Below, in pieces: positions 1-5,437 of a stretch of 6,804 nt of DNA (the first letter of the stretch is position 1; each line of letters opens with the position of its first letter). The translations under genes were made by a program, and so were the position numbers. Source of the stretch: an uncultured Lachnospiraceae bacterium (lineage in GTDB: Bacteria > Bacillota > Clostridia > Lachnospirales > Lachnospiraceae). The stretch is taken from positions 1 to 6,804 of the forward strand of contig CADBTX010000163.1 in the NCBI GenBank assembly GCA_902797705.1. The letters run 5' to 3'. The notes below the pieces were generated by a model. It saw only the letters and a program-made list of their open reading frames with translations, was not told where the DNA came from and searched no databases.

Positions 1-813
1 CCCCAGGGATATCTCTCTTCCGTTATTAAGGAAGAGATGCTTAAAAAGGCCAGGTTCATAGATCTCTCCGCAGACTTCAGGATCAAGGACGTGGACATCT
101 ATGAAAAGTGGTACGGAATAAAGCACGGGGCACCGGAGCTTATCGAAAAGGCGGTATACGGCCTCTCAGAAGTGAACAGGGAGGAAATAAAGAACACGGA
201 TCTTCTGGCGAACCCGGGATGCTTCACCACCTGCTCCATACTTACGGCCTATCCTTTGATAAAGGAGCATCTTATCGATCCGGACACCCTTATAATAAAC
301 GCTCTTTCGGGAGTGTCGGGAGCGGGAAGGGGAGCAAAGACCGCCAATCTTTTTTCTGAGGTAAATGAGAGCGCCAAGGCCTACTCCGTTACGAACCACC
401 GCCATACCCCGGAGATAGAAGAGCAGCTGTCCTATGCCTACGGCGGGAGCATAACGGTGAATTTTACGCCGCACCTGATACCCATGAACAGAGGGATACT
501 GGTCACCGAGACCGCAAGCCTTGCTGAGGGGGCGGATGAGGATAAGATCAGGAGCGCCTATGAAAAGCATTTCGGAAAGGAATTCTTTATCAGGCTCTGC
601 AGGGATGGCATGAATCCGGAGACCAGATTTGTGGAGGGCAGTAACTATACGGACATCGGTTTCAAGGTGGATAAAAGGACCGGCAGAGTGGTCATGATGG
701 GTGCCCTGGACAATCTGGTGAAGGGAGCTGCAGGACAGGCGGTACAGAATATGAACATCATGTTCGGCTTTGATGAAAAGGAAGGACTGATGGCGCTTCC
801 CATGGTTCCCTGA
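1..813 (+). CDS. argC: N-acetyl-gamma-glutamyl-phosphate reductase, 5'-truncated by the window edge
   Basis: This cytoplasmic enzyme catalyses the NADPH-dependent reduction of N-acetylglutamyl-5-phosphate to N-acetylglutamate semialdehyde, the third step of ornithine/arginine synthesis. The frame is open from base 1 and begins PQGYLSS, a conserved stretch that follows the Rossmann domain, so the true start lies upstream and the ATG at 37 is internal. About 270 residues are visible out of the usual 340-350. Missing is the N-terminal GxxGYxG nucleotide-binding part. Visible family motifs are FIDLSADFR, the YGLSE..R stretch, the catalytic Cys in ANPGCF (codon 220-222), SGVSGAGRGAK, HRHTPEIEEQ with the presumed catalytic His, and the C-terminal KGAAGQAVQNMNI. 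It is the first visible gene of the arg operon. Its stop is 29 bases before the next gene. Any promoter or ArgR operator would lie outside the window. Confidence 0.96.
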   Translation, partial: PQGYLSSVIKEEMLKKARFIDLSADFRIKDVDIYEKWYGIKHGAPELIEKAVYGLSEVNREEIKNTDLLANPGCFTTCSILTAYPLIKEHLIDPDTLIINALSGVSGAGRGAKTANLFSEVNESAKAYSVTNHRHTPEIEEQLSYAYGGSITVNFTPHLIPMNRGILVTETASLAEGADEDKIRSAYEKHFGKEFFIRLCRDGMNPETRFVEGSNYTDIGFKVDKRTGRVVMMGALDNLVKGAAGQAVQNMNIMFGFDEKEGLMALPMVP

Positions 814-830
814 GGTTTGCGCCGGGTGTA

Positions 831-838
831 TTAAGGAG
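831..838 (+). promoter_or_regulatory. ribosome binding site of the GNAT gene
   Basis: TTAAGGAG at 831-838 lies four bases before the ATG at 843. It is the only good Shine-Dalgarno sequence in the 29-base argC-GNAT gap, and it fixes the start of the acetyltransferase at 843. Confidence 0.75.
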
Positions 839-842
839 TTAT

Positions 843-1301
843 ATGGAAATCAGGATAATGAAGATCGAGGATTATGAAGGGGTTCATGATCTCTGGCTCA
901 CCATCGAAGGCTTCTCCATCAGGAGCATAGATGACAGCAGGGCGGGAGTTGAAAAATTCCTAAAGAGGAACCCTGACACCTCAATAGTGGCGGAGGAAAA
1001 CGGAGAGATAATCGGAGCCATACTCTGCGGTCATGACGGCAGAAGGGCCACCTTCTACCACGTATGTGTCCGGAAGGACAAGAGGAAGATGGGGATAGGA
1101 AAGGCCATGGTCGTTATGGCCATGAATGCCCTTAAGGAGGAAAAGATAAACAAGGTGGCGCTTATAGCCTTCACCAGAAATGACGTGGGAAATGCTTTCT
1201 GGAAGAGCATAGGCTGGAAGCAGAGAACGGATCTTAACTACTACGATTTTGTTTTGAATGAGGAAAATATCGAGAGCTTTGTAGGGGAGGATAAGGATTA
1301 A
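843..1301 (+). CDS. GNAT-family N-acetyltransferase encoded inside the arg operon
   Basis: This is a 152-residue single-domain GNAT protein, expected to transfer acetyl from acetyl-CoA to an amine. The acetyl-CoA pyrophosphate loop (motif A) is visible as RKDKRKMGIGKA at about residues 77-88, preceded by the beta strand FYHVCV. Motif B is GNAFWKSIGWKQR at about 117-128, typical of the YpeA/RimI-like groups. There is no amino-acid-kinase domain, so it is not a classical ArgA. The substrate cannot be read from the sequence. Its position between argC and argJ, with its TAA directly abutting the argJ ATG, indicates co-transcription and probably coupled translation. A role as a short N-acetylglutamate synthase (some actinobacterial ArgA proteins are GNAT-only) is an inference. 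It could equally acetylate an unrelated small molecule or a protein. GNAT family assignment is firm; function is open. Confidence 0.88.
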   Translation: MEIRIMKIEDYEGVHDLWLTIEGFSIRSIDDSRAGVEKFLKRNPDTSIVAEENGEIIGAILCGHDGRRATFYHVCVRKDKRKMGIGKAMVVMAMNALKEEKINKVALIAFTRNDVGNAFWKSIGWKQRTDLNYYDFVLNEENIESFVGEDKD

Positions 1302-2540
1302 ATGAGTGATCGGGAGATAAGAAAAACGTTAGGCGGAGTGACCGCCGCAAAAGGTTTTACAGCGGCAAGCACCGCCGCCGGTATCAAGTATCAGGGGCGG
1401 GAGGACATGGCCTTTATCTTTTCGGAGGAGCCCTGTGAATGTGCGGGAACCTTTACAAGAAATAAGGTTAAGGCCGCCTGCGTGAAATGGGATATGGACC
1501 TTGTGGCCTCCGGGAAAAAGCTTCACGGGGTGGTGATCAATTCCGGTATTGCCAACGCCTGTACAGGAGAAAAGGGGTACGATGCCTGCAGAAAAACGGC
1601 GGAAGCGGTGGCAAGGGTAAAGGGAGTCGGCGCTGACTCCGTGGCAGTGGCTTCCACCGGCGTCATCGGCATGCACCTGCCTGTGGAAAAGCTGGAGAAG
1701 GGAGTGGAGGACATGGCGGCCCTTCTTTCCCATGACATCGAGGCGGGTACAAAGGCTTCAAAGGCCATCATGACCACGGATACCGTAAATAAGGAGATGG
1801 CGGTAAGCTTCATGATCGACGGAAAGGAAGTGACCCTTGGGGGAATGAGCAAGGGCTCGGGAATGATACATCCCGATATGTGCACCATGCTTTCTTTTAT
1901 CACCACGGATATAGATATTGAAAGAGGCCTTTTGCAGAAGGCTGTGAGTGAGGTGATCGATGACACCTTCAATATGATCACGGTTGACGGTGACACCTCC
2001 ACCAACGATACATTTATGATACTTGCAAACTCCCTCGCGGGAAATAAAAAGATAGAGTCCGAAGATGAGGATTATGAGCTTTTTAAGAAAGCTCTGTTTA
2101 CCGTATGCAGATATCTGGCGAGGACCATGGCTTCCGATGGCGAAGGCGCCACAAAGCTTTTTGAAGCAAGGGTATTGAACGCTTCCTCTAAGGAGGACGC
2201 CAGGAAGCTTGGCAGAGCCGTGGTGGGATCCAATCTCTCAAAGGCAGCGATATTCGGATGCGACGCCAATTTCGGACGCTTCCTCTGCGCCATGGGTTAT
2301 TCCGGTGCGGATTTTAAGGAAGAAGATGTGGAACTCTTTTTTGAGAGCAGAGAGGGAAGACTCAAGGTATTTGATCACGGCGTACCCCTTGACTTTGACG
2401 AGGATGAGGCCGTGAAGATAATGAAGGCCCCGGAGGTGAGTGTGGTCATAGACATGAATGAGGGAGAATATTCAGCAGACGCCTGGGGCTGCGATCTCAC
2501 ATATGATTACGTGAAGATCAATGCGGATTACAGGTCGTGA
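1302..2540 (+). CDS. argJ: ArgJ: glutamate N-acetyltransferase / possible amino-acid acetyltransferase
   Basis: ArgJ moves the acetyl group from N-acetylornithine to glutamate, recycling acetyl in the ornithine cycle. Bifunctional forms also make N-acetylglutamate from acetyl-CoA. The 412 residues match full family length. Members self-cleave into alpha and beta chains at a conserved Thr, which becomes the N-terminal nucleophile. Here that site is KGSGMIHPDMCTML, with Thr about residue 195, preceded by Cys where Ala is common. The oxyanion-hole pair is in ASTGVIG (Thr119-Gly120). Further family blocks are VNSGIANACTG-like residues 79-88, DGDTSTNDT about 229-237, SDGEGATKLFE about 279-288, GCDANFGR about 319-326, and the C-terminal NADYRS. 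The ATG follows the upstream stop without a gap, and AGGGGAGG-type purines at 1283-1290 plus AAGGA at 1293-1297 can serve as the ribosome site. Whether it is mono- or bifunctional cannot be decided by eye. Confidence 0.97.
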   Translation: MSDREIRKTLGGVTAAKGFTAASTAAGIKYQGREDMAFIFSEEPCECAGTFTRNKVKAACVKWDMDLVASGKKLHGVVINSGIANACTGEKGYDACRKTAEAVARVKGVGADSVAVASTGVIGMHLPVEKLEKGVEDMAALLSHDIEAGTKASKAIMTTDTVNKEMAVSFMIDGKEVTLGGMSKGSGMIHPDMCTMLSFITTDIDIERGLLQKAVSEVIDDTFNMITVDGDTSTNDTFMILANSLAGNKKIESEDEDYELFKKALFTVCRYLARTMASDGEGATKLFEARVLNASSKEDARKLGRAVVGSNLSKAAIFGCDANFGRFLCAMGYSGADFKEEDVELFFESREGRLKVFDHGVPLDFDEDEAVKIMKAPEVSVVIDMNEGEYSADAWGCDLTYDYVKINADYRS

Positions 2541-2548
2541 AAGGAGAG
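2541..2548 (+). promoter_or_regulatory. Shine-Dalgarno-like sequence stranded far from the argB start
   Basis: AAGGAGAG directly follows the argJ stop codon. It is the strongest ribosome-site match in the argJ-argB gap, yet the nearest ATG (2563) is 14 bases away and the likely argB start (2637) is 88 bases away. It may be the ancestral argB site separated from its start by the palindromic insert at 2554-2627, or it may serve the mini-ORF at 2563. Both readings are inference. Confidence 0.45.
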
Positions 2549-2553
2549 AAGTC

Positions 2554-2627
2554 TGAAACAAAATGTTTCAAACTTCCATCGGTGCCGCGCAGGCACGTCA
2601 CCGATGAGCACACTTGCCTGCGGCAAG
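2554..2627 (+). repeat. cluster of three perfect inverted repeats between argJ and argB
   Basis: Three hairpin-forming palindromes follow one another. Hairpin 1 is TGAAACA (2554-2560), loop AAA, TGTTTCA (2564-2570). Hairpin 2 is CATCGGTG (2577-2584) with CACCGATG (2599-2606), and its inside can alternatively pair GTGCC (2582-2586) with GGCAC (2592-2596). Hairpin 3 is CTTGCC (2613-2618), loop TGC, GGCAAG (2622-2627). The core of hairpin 2 (TGCCGCGCAGGCA) and the reverse complement of hairpin 3 (TTGCCGCAGGCAA) are near-identical, so the two stems look like inverted copies of one module, as in REP/BIME-type repeats. A further pairing, CGCAGGCA (2588-2595) with TGCCTGCG (2615-2622), 8 bp, would exclude hairpin 3 and the inner part of hairpin 2. 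There is no T run, so it does not look like an intrinsic terminator. The pairings are seen directly; the identity as a repeat family or as a regulator is inferred. Confidence 0.7.
2563..2607 (+). CDS. possible 14-codon leader mini-ORF ahead of argB ([14 protein letters not shown])
   Basis: An ATG at 2563 opens a 14-codon frame ending at TGA 2605-2607. Its last three sense codons are Arg-His-Arg (CGT, CAC, CGA), and its stop overlaps the in-frame argB-frame ATG at 2604 as ATGA. Two arginine codons next to mutually exclusive stems resemble a translational attenuator. Against this, the Shine-Dalgarno match at 2541-2548 is too far away (14 bases), the ATG is partly inside hairpin 1, and two Arg codons in fourteen is not striking. 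It may be a chance reading of a palindromic repeat. Confidence 0.2.
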   Translation: MFQTSIGAAQARHR

Positions 2628-2628
2628 G
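2625..2628 (+). promoter_or_regulatory. probable argB ribosome binding site, buried in hairpin 3
   Basis: AAGG at 2625-2628 is eight bases before the ATG at 2637. Its first three bases form the 3' arm of hairpin 3 (2613-2627). When that stem is formed the site is masked. When CGCAGGCA (2588-2595) pairs with TGCCTGCG (2615-2622) it is free. This geometry could regulate argB translation, but no experimental or comparative support is visible here. Confidence 0.4.
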
Positions 2629-2636
2629 TACAAAAT

Positions 2637-3512
2637 ATGACAGAGACAGAGATGCAGAAACTACAGGAGAAGGCAGGGGTGCTCATTGAAGCCCTGCCCT
2701 ATATACAGCAGTTTAACCGGAGGATAATCGTTGTAAAATACGGAGGCTCCGCCATGACCAGCGATGAGCTCCGGGAAAATGTCATAAAGGACGTGACCCT
2801 CTTAAAGCTGGTGGGCTTCAAGCCCATAATCGTCCACGGCGGCGGTAAGGAGATCAGCAGCTGGGTGGAAAAGGTCGGAATGAAGAGCGAATTCATAAAC
2901 GGTCTCAGAGTAACAGACAGTGACACCATGGAGATCGCGGAGATGGTGCTGAACAAGGTGAATAAAGATCTGGTGAGATATGTGGAATCCCTTGGGGTCA
3001 GGGCCGTCGGCGTAAGCGGAAAGGACGGCGGGCTCCTGAAGGTAAAGAAGAAGTATTCCGAAGGCCAGGACATAGGTTTTGTAGGAGAGATCACCGAGGT
3101 AGATCCGAAGATACTGTACGATCTTCTGGAAAGGGATTTCCTTCCGGTGGTGGCGCCTGTGGGCTTGGACAGTGAGTACAATACCTACAACATCAACGCG
3201 GATGATGCGGCCTGCGCCATTGCCAAGGCGGTGAGCGCGGAGAAGCTGGCTTTCCTTACGGATACGGAGGGACTGTATAAGGACTTCAACGATAAATCTT
3301 CTTTTATATCCAGGATCACGGCGGATGAGGCGGAAGAACTGCTGGCTGAAGGATATATCAGCGGCGGTATGATACCGAAGCTTGGAAACTGTATCGACGC
3401 CATAAGAGGAGGAGTGAACAATGTCCATATCCTTGACGGGAGGATAATGCACTGCCTGCTTCTCGAGATATTCACAAATAAAGGAATCGGTACGGCAATG
3501 GTAAGGGATTAG
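2637..3512 (+). CDS. argB: acetylglutamate kinase, arginine-sensitive type
   Basis: ArgB phosphorylates N-acetylglutamate with ATP, usually the committed and feedback-controlled step. From the ATG at 2637 the protein has 291 residues. An in-frame ATG at 2604 would add 11 residues ([11 protein letters not shown]) that lie in the palindrome cluster and are not family-like. I prefer 2637 because [26 protein letters not shown] is the normal start, with AAGG at 2625-2628 eight bases upstream. Amino-acid-kinase motifs are [26 protein letters not shown] and GGMIPKL, in order. The N-terminal helix of about 30 residues before KYGG and the C-terminal [15 protein letters not shown] signature are those of hexameric arginine-inhibited kinases, unlike the shorter E. 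coli enzyme. That fits an ArgJ cycle, where feedback acts on ArgB. The stop is 13 bases before argD. Confidence 0.95.
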   Translation: MTETEMQKLQEKAGVLIEALPYIQQFNRRIIVVKYGGSAMTSDELRENVIKDVTLLKLVGFKPIIVHGGGKEISSWVEKVGMKSEFINGLRVTDSDTMEIAEMVLNKVNKDLVRYVESLGVRAVGVSGKDGGLLKVKKKYSEGQDIGFVGEITEVDPKILYDLLERDFLPVVAPVGLDSEYNTYNINADDAACAIAKAVSAEKLAFLTDTEGLYKDFNDKSSFISRITADEAEELLAEGYISGGMIPKLGNCIDAIRGGVNNVHILDGRIMHCLLLEIFTNKGIGTAMVRD

Positions 3513-3513
3513 T

Positions 3514-3520
3514 GAGGAGG
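3514..3520 (+). promoter_or_regulatory. argD ribosome binding site, supporting a GTG start
   Basis: GAGGAGG at 3514-3520 stands five bases before GTG at 3526. The next in-frame ATG (3547) lacks a comparable site, so the GTG is the likely start. Confidence 0.8.
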
Positions 3521-3525
3521 AAAAA

Positions 3526-4722
3526 GTGAGTACATCTGAAGTATATATGAAAAAGGGAGACAGATATCTGCTCCACACCTATAACAGATTTCCCATCGTT
3601 CTGGATCACGGAAAGGGCGTTTTTCTCTATGACGCCGACGGAAAGGAGTATCTGGATTTTGCGTCGGGTATCGCGGTATTTGCCCTGGGATACGGGAATG
3701 AGGTGGTGAATTCCGCCCTTAAGGATCAGATAGATAAGATAATCCACACCAGTAATCTCTACTATAACGCGCCCACCGTCATTGCCGCAGAGGAGCTCTG
3801 CAGGGTGACAGGCATGGACAGGGTCTTCTTTACAAACAGCGGAACAGAAGCCATTGAGGGCGCTATAAAATCTGCGCTTAAGTACGCCTATACAGGGAAG
3901 GCGGCGGATGACTATGAGATCATAGCAATGGACAGGAGCTTTCACGGCAGGAGCATGGGAGCCCTTTCCGTTACAGGTAATGCACATTACAGGGAGGCCT
4001 TTGGAACGGGCATAGGGCATATCAGGTTTGCATCCTTTAATGACCTTGAAAGCGTGAAGGCCGCCGTGACGGACAAGACCTGCGGAATCATACTGGAGAC
4101 CCTTCAGGGAGAGGGAGGGATCTATCCCGCAGAGGAGAACTTCATAAAGGGCTTAAGAGAACTCTGTGATGAAAAGGACATACTTCTTATCCTGGATGAG
4201 ATACAGTGCGGAATGGGAAGGACCGGCCACATGTTTGCCTTTGAGGAATACGGGATAAAGCCGGATATCATGACCTGTGCCAAGGCGCTTGGCTGCGGTA
4301 TTCCCGTGGGAGCCTTTCTCATGACGGAAAGAGTTGCGGAGAAATCCCTGGTGCCCGGGGATCACGGCTCCACCTACGGAGGAAATCCTCTGGCAGGAGC
4401 TGCCGTAATGGCAGTGCTTGATGAATTTGAGGAAAGGGACATAGTGGGACATGTGAGGGAACTGACACCCTATCTGGAGTCAAAGCTTGACGCCCTTGTC
4501 CGGGATTTTGAAATTGTTAAGGAGAGGAGAGGAAAGGGCTTTATGCAGGGACTGGAGTTTACCCTGCCGGTGGCTGATATCATTAAGAACTGCCAGAAGG
4601 AGGGCATGCTCCTTATATCCGCGGGAAGCAATATAATACGGTTTGTTCCCCCTCTTGTCATTGAAAAAGAACATATTGACAGGATGTATGAAATCTTGAC
4701 AAAAGTGTTACAAAATCTTTAA
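3526..4722 (+). CDS. argD: acetylornithine aminotransferase
   Basis: This PLP enzyme of class-III aminotransferase fold converts N-acetylglutamate semialdehyde plus glutamate to N-acetylornithine and 2-oxoglutarate. It has 398 residues, normal for ArgD. Motifs in order are YLDFASGIAV about 42-51, NSGTEA about 104-109 (phosphate binding), FHGRSMGALSVTG about 139-151, ETLQGEGGI about 191-199, DEIQCGMGRTG about 224-234 with the PLP-nitrogen Asp, CAKALGCGIPVGA with the Schiff-base Lys about 253, and STYGGNPLA about 282-290. The start is GTG, chosen for its strong ribosome site. It is the last visible gene of the arg operon. Bacterial ArgD enzymes often double as N-succinyl-diaminopimelate aminotransferase in lysine synthesis. 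That is possible here but cannot be seen. The last codons overlap a candidate terminator stem and a promoter for the next unit. Confidence 0.95.
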   Translation: MSTSEVYMKKGDRYLLHTYNRFPIVLDHGKGVFLYDADGKEYLDFASGIAVFALGYGNEVVNSALKDQIDKIIHTSNLYYNAPTVIAAEELCRVTGMDRVFFTNSGTEAIEGAIKSALKYAYTGKAADDYEIIAMDRSFHGRSMGALSVTGNAHYREAFGTGIGHIRFASFNDLESVKAAVTDKTCGIILETLQGEGGIYPAEENFIKGLRELCDEKDILLILDEIQCGMGRTGHMFAFEEYGIKPDIMTCAKALGCGIPVGAFLMTERVAEKSLVPGDHGSTYGGNPLAGAAVMAVLDEFEERDIVGHVRELTPYLESKLDALVRDFEIVKERRGKGFMQGLEFTLPVADIIKNCQKEGMLLISAGSNIIRFVPPLVIEKEHIDRMYEILTKVLQNL

Positions 4723-4738
4723 ATCCTGTTGTTTTTTT
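4679..4738 (+). terminator. candidate terminator at the end of argD (weak)
   Basis: ACAGGAT (4679-4685) is perfectly complementary to ATCCTGT (4723-4729), and seven T residues follow at 4732-4738. The intervening 37 bases can form a small inner stem (4697-4701 with 4706-4710). The 5' arm lies within the argD coding sequence and spans its stop. The long loop makes this a poor classical terminator. Still, the placement of the T run right after the operon's last gene is suggestive. Confidence 0.35.
4696..4724 (+). promoter_or_regulatory. secondary sigma-A-like promoter candidate inside the argD 3' end
   Basis: A perfect TTGACA (4696-4701) is followed after 17 bases by TTAAAT (4719-4724). It lies upstream of the better promoter at 4729-4757 and overlaps the last argD codons. 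It could form a tandem promoter for the comEA-like unit. Such matches arise by chance in AT-rich stretches. Confidence 0.3.
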
Positions 4739-4757
4739 CATCTGCGAAGAATATAAT
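4729..4757 (+). promoter_or_regulatory. sigma-A promoter for the comEA-like/response-regulator unit
   Basis: TTGTTT (4729-4734) and a perfect TATAAT (4752-4757) are separated by exactly 17 bases, giving a predicted transcription start near 4763-4765 and a leader of about 38 bases before the ATG at 4802. The region is the only AT-rich gap in the window, and it marks the boundary between the arg operon and the next transcription unit. Confidence 0.6.
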
Positions 4758-4773
4758 ACTTTTACATTTGGGA

Positions 4774-4797
4774 CGCCTGATGGAGGAAAGTCAGGTG
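4774..4797 (+). promoter_or_regulatory. leader hairpin with two ribosome-site-like sequences before the comEA-like gene
   Basis: CGCCTGA (4774-4780) pairs with TCAGGTG (4791-4797), with one G-T wobble, around a ten-base loop that contains GGAGG (4782-4786). The loop GGAGG is 15 bases from the ATG at 4802, too far for normal use. AGGTGAT (4793-4799), which matches the extended anti-Shine-Dalgarno complement, is well spaced but half enclosed in the 3' arm. Folding would therefore partly mask the working site while displaying the distant one. Confidence 0.4.
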
Positions 4798-4801
4798 ATA
4801 A

Positions 4802-5437
4802 ATGAAAAGAATATTGGTGTGCTGCACCTTTGCACTTGCTGCGATCCTTATGTTATCCGGCTGCGCCGATGATGAAGGGATGATCATTGAAGAAGCCCGG
4901 ACTGAAGAGAGCGGGCTATCTTCGGAGCCTGAGGAGGAGCCCGTAAATGGCTCCGGGGAAAATGAATCAGTTCCCGAAAAGCCTGAGGGTATCTATGTAT
5001 ATCTCGTGGGAGCGGTCAATAAGCCCGGGGTTTATGAGGTTCCCTCCGGAACAAGACTCTTCCAGGTGGTGGACTTCGCGGGAGGATTCAGAGAGGACGC
5101 CGCAGAGGAGGCCCTTAATCTGGCGGCGGTGCTTCAGGACGGTTCCGTTATAAGGGTGCCGGACCGGGAGGAGTATGAGGCCCATTCCGCAGAGGATCCT
5201 TCTATTAAGGAGGTGACGAAGGAGTACGGTGAAAGCAGGGGTTCAGTCCTCATAAACATCAATACGGCTTCGGTGGCTGAGCTCACCACATTGAACGGGA
5301 TAGGCGAGAGCCGGGCAGAAGCCATAGTGAACTACAGGGAGGAAAACGGTGCCTTCGGGTGCGTTGAGGATATCAAAAAGGTATCCGGCATCAAGGACGG
5401 TCTGTTTAATAAGATCAGGGATAAGATTACAGTATAA
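4802..5437 (+). CDS. ComEA-like lipoprotein: SLBB domain plus helix-hairpin-helix DNA-binding domain
   Basis: This 211-residue extracytoplasmic protein resembles ComEA, the surface receptor that binds double-stranded DNA during natural transformation. Residues 1-20 form a signal peptide ending in a lipobox, LSGC, with lipidated Cys21. An acidic, Glu/Ser-rich linker of about 40 residues follows. Residues about 64-120 are an SLBB domain (YLVGAVNKPGVYEVPSGTRL, then DFAGGF and DGSVIRVP). Residues about 148-211 are the ComEA-type tandem helix-hairpin-helix (ININTASVAELTTLNGIG, then RAEAIVNYREENGAF and IKKVSGIKDGLF). Well-studied ComEA proteins are anchored by a transmembrane helix; here a lipid anchor is predicted instead. 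comEB and comEC are not adjacent. The ATG has an AGGTGAT ribosome match. It shares a unit with the response regulator: its TAA abuts that start. DNA binding is a family inference; participation in competence is unproven. Confidence 0.88.
   Translation: MKRILVCCTFALAAILMLSGCADDEGMIIEEARTEESGLSSEPEEEPVNGSGENESVPEKPEGIYVYLVGAVNKPGVYEVPSGTRLFQVVDFAGGFREDAAEEALNLAAVLQDGSVIRVPDREEYEAHSAEDPSIKEVTKEYGESRGSVLININTASVAELTTLNGIGESRAEAIVNYREENGAFGCVEDIKKVSGIKDGLFNKIRDKITV

Noticed and set aside
814..842. ArgR operator in the gaps of the arg operon
   Set aside because: No TGAATAWW-type palindromes were seen in any intergenic gap; the operator would be expected upstream of argC, outside the window.
1523..2005. 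160-codon minus-strand open frame, low in complexity (Ser/Thr-rich)
   Set aside because: It is antisense to argJ, and its composition is what reverse reading of GC-biased codons gives.
2554..2627. Intrinsic terminator between argJ and argB
   Set aside because: None of the three stems is followed by a T run, and argB and argD belong to the same pathway downstream, so full termination is unlikely.
2802..3578. Long open frame of 258 codons on the minus strand
   Set aside because: It lies antisense to the conserved argB motifs, has no recognisable domain or ribosome site, and is a product of codon bias in the real gene.
3472..4020. 182-codon minus-strand open frame
   Set aside because: It is antisense to the start of argD, whose family motifs clearly occupy the plus strand; the translation resembles no known protein.
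4776..4797. Hammerhead-like CTGATG...GAAA string in the comEA-like leader
   Set aside because: The string lacks the CUGAUGA core, a stem II and a cleavage-site arrangement; it is a simple hairpin loop.
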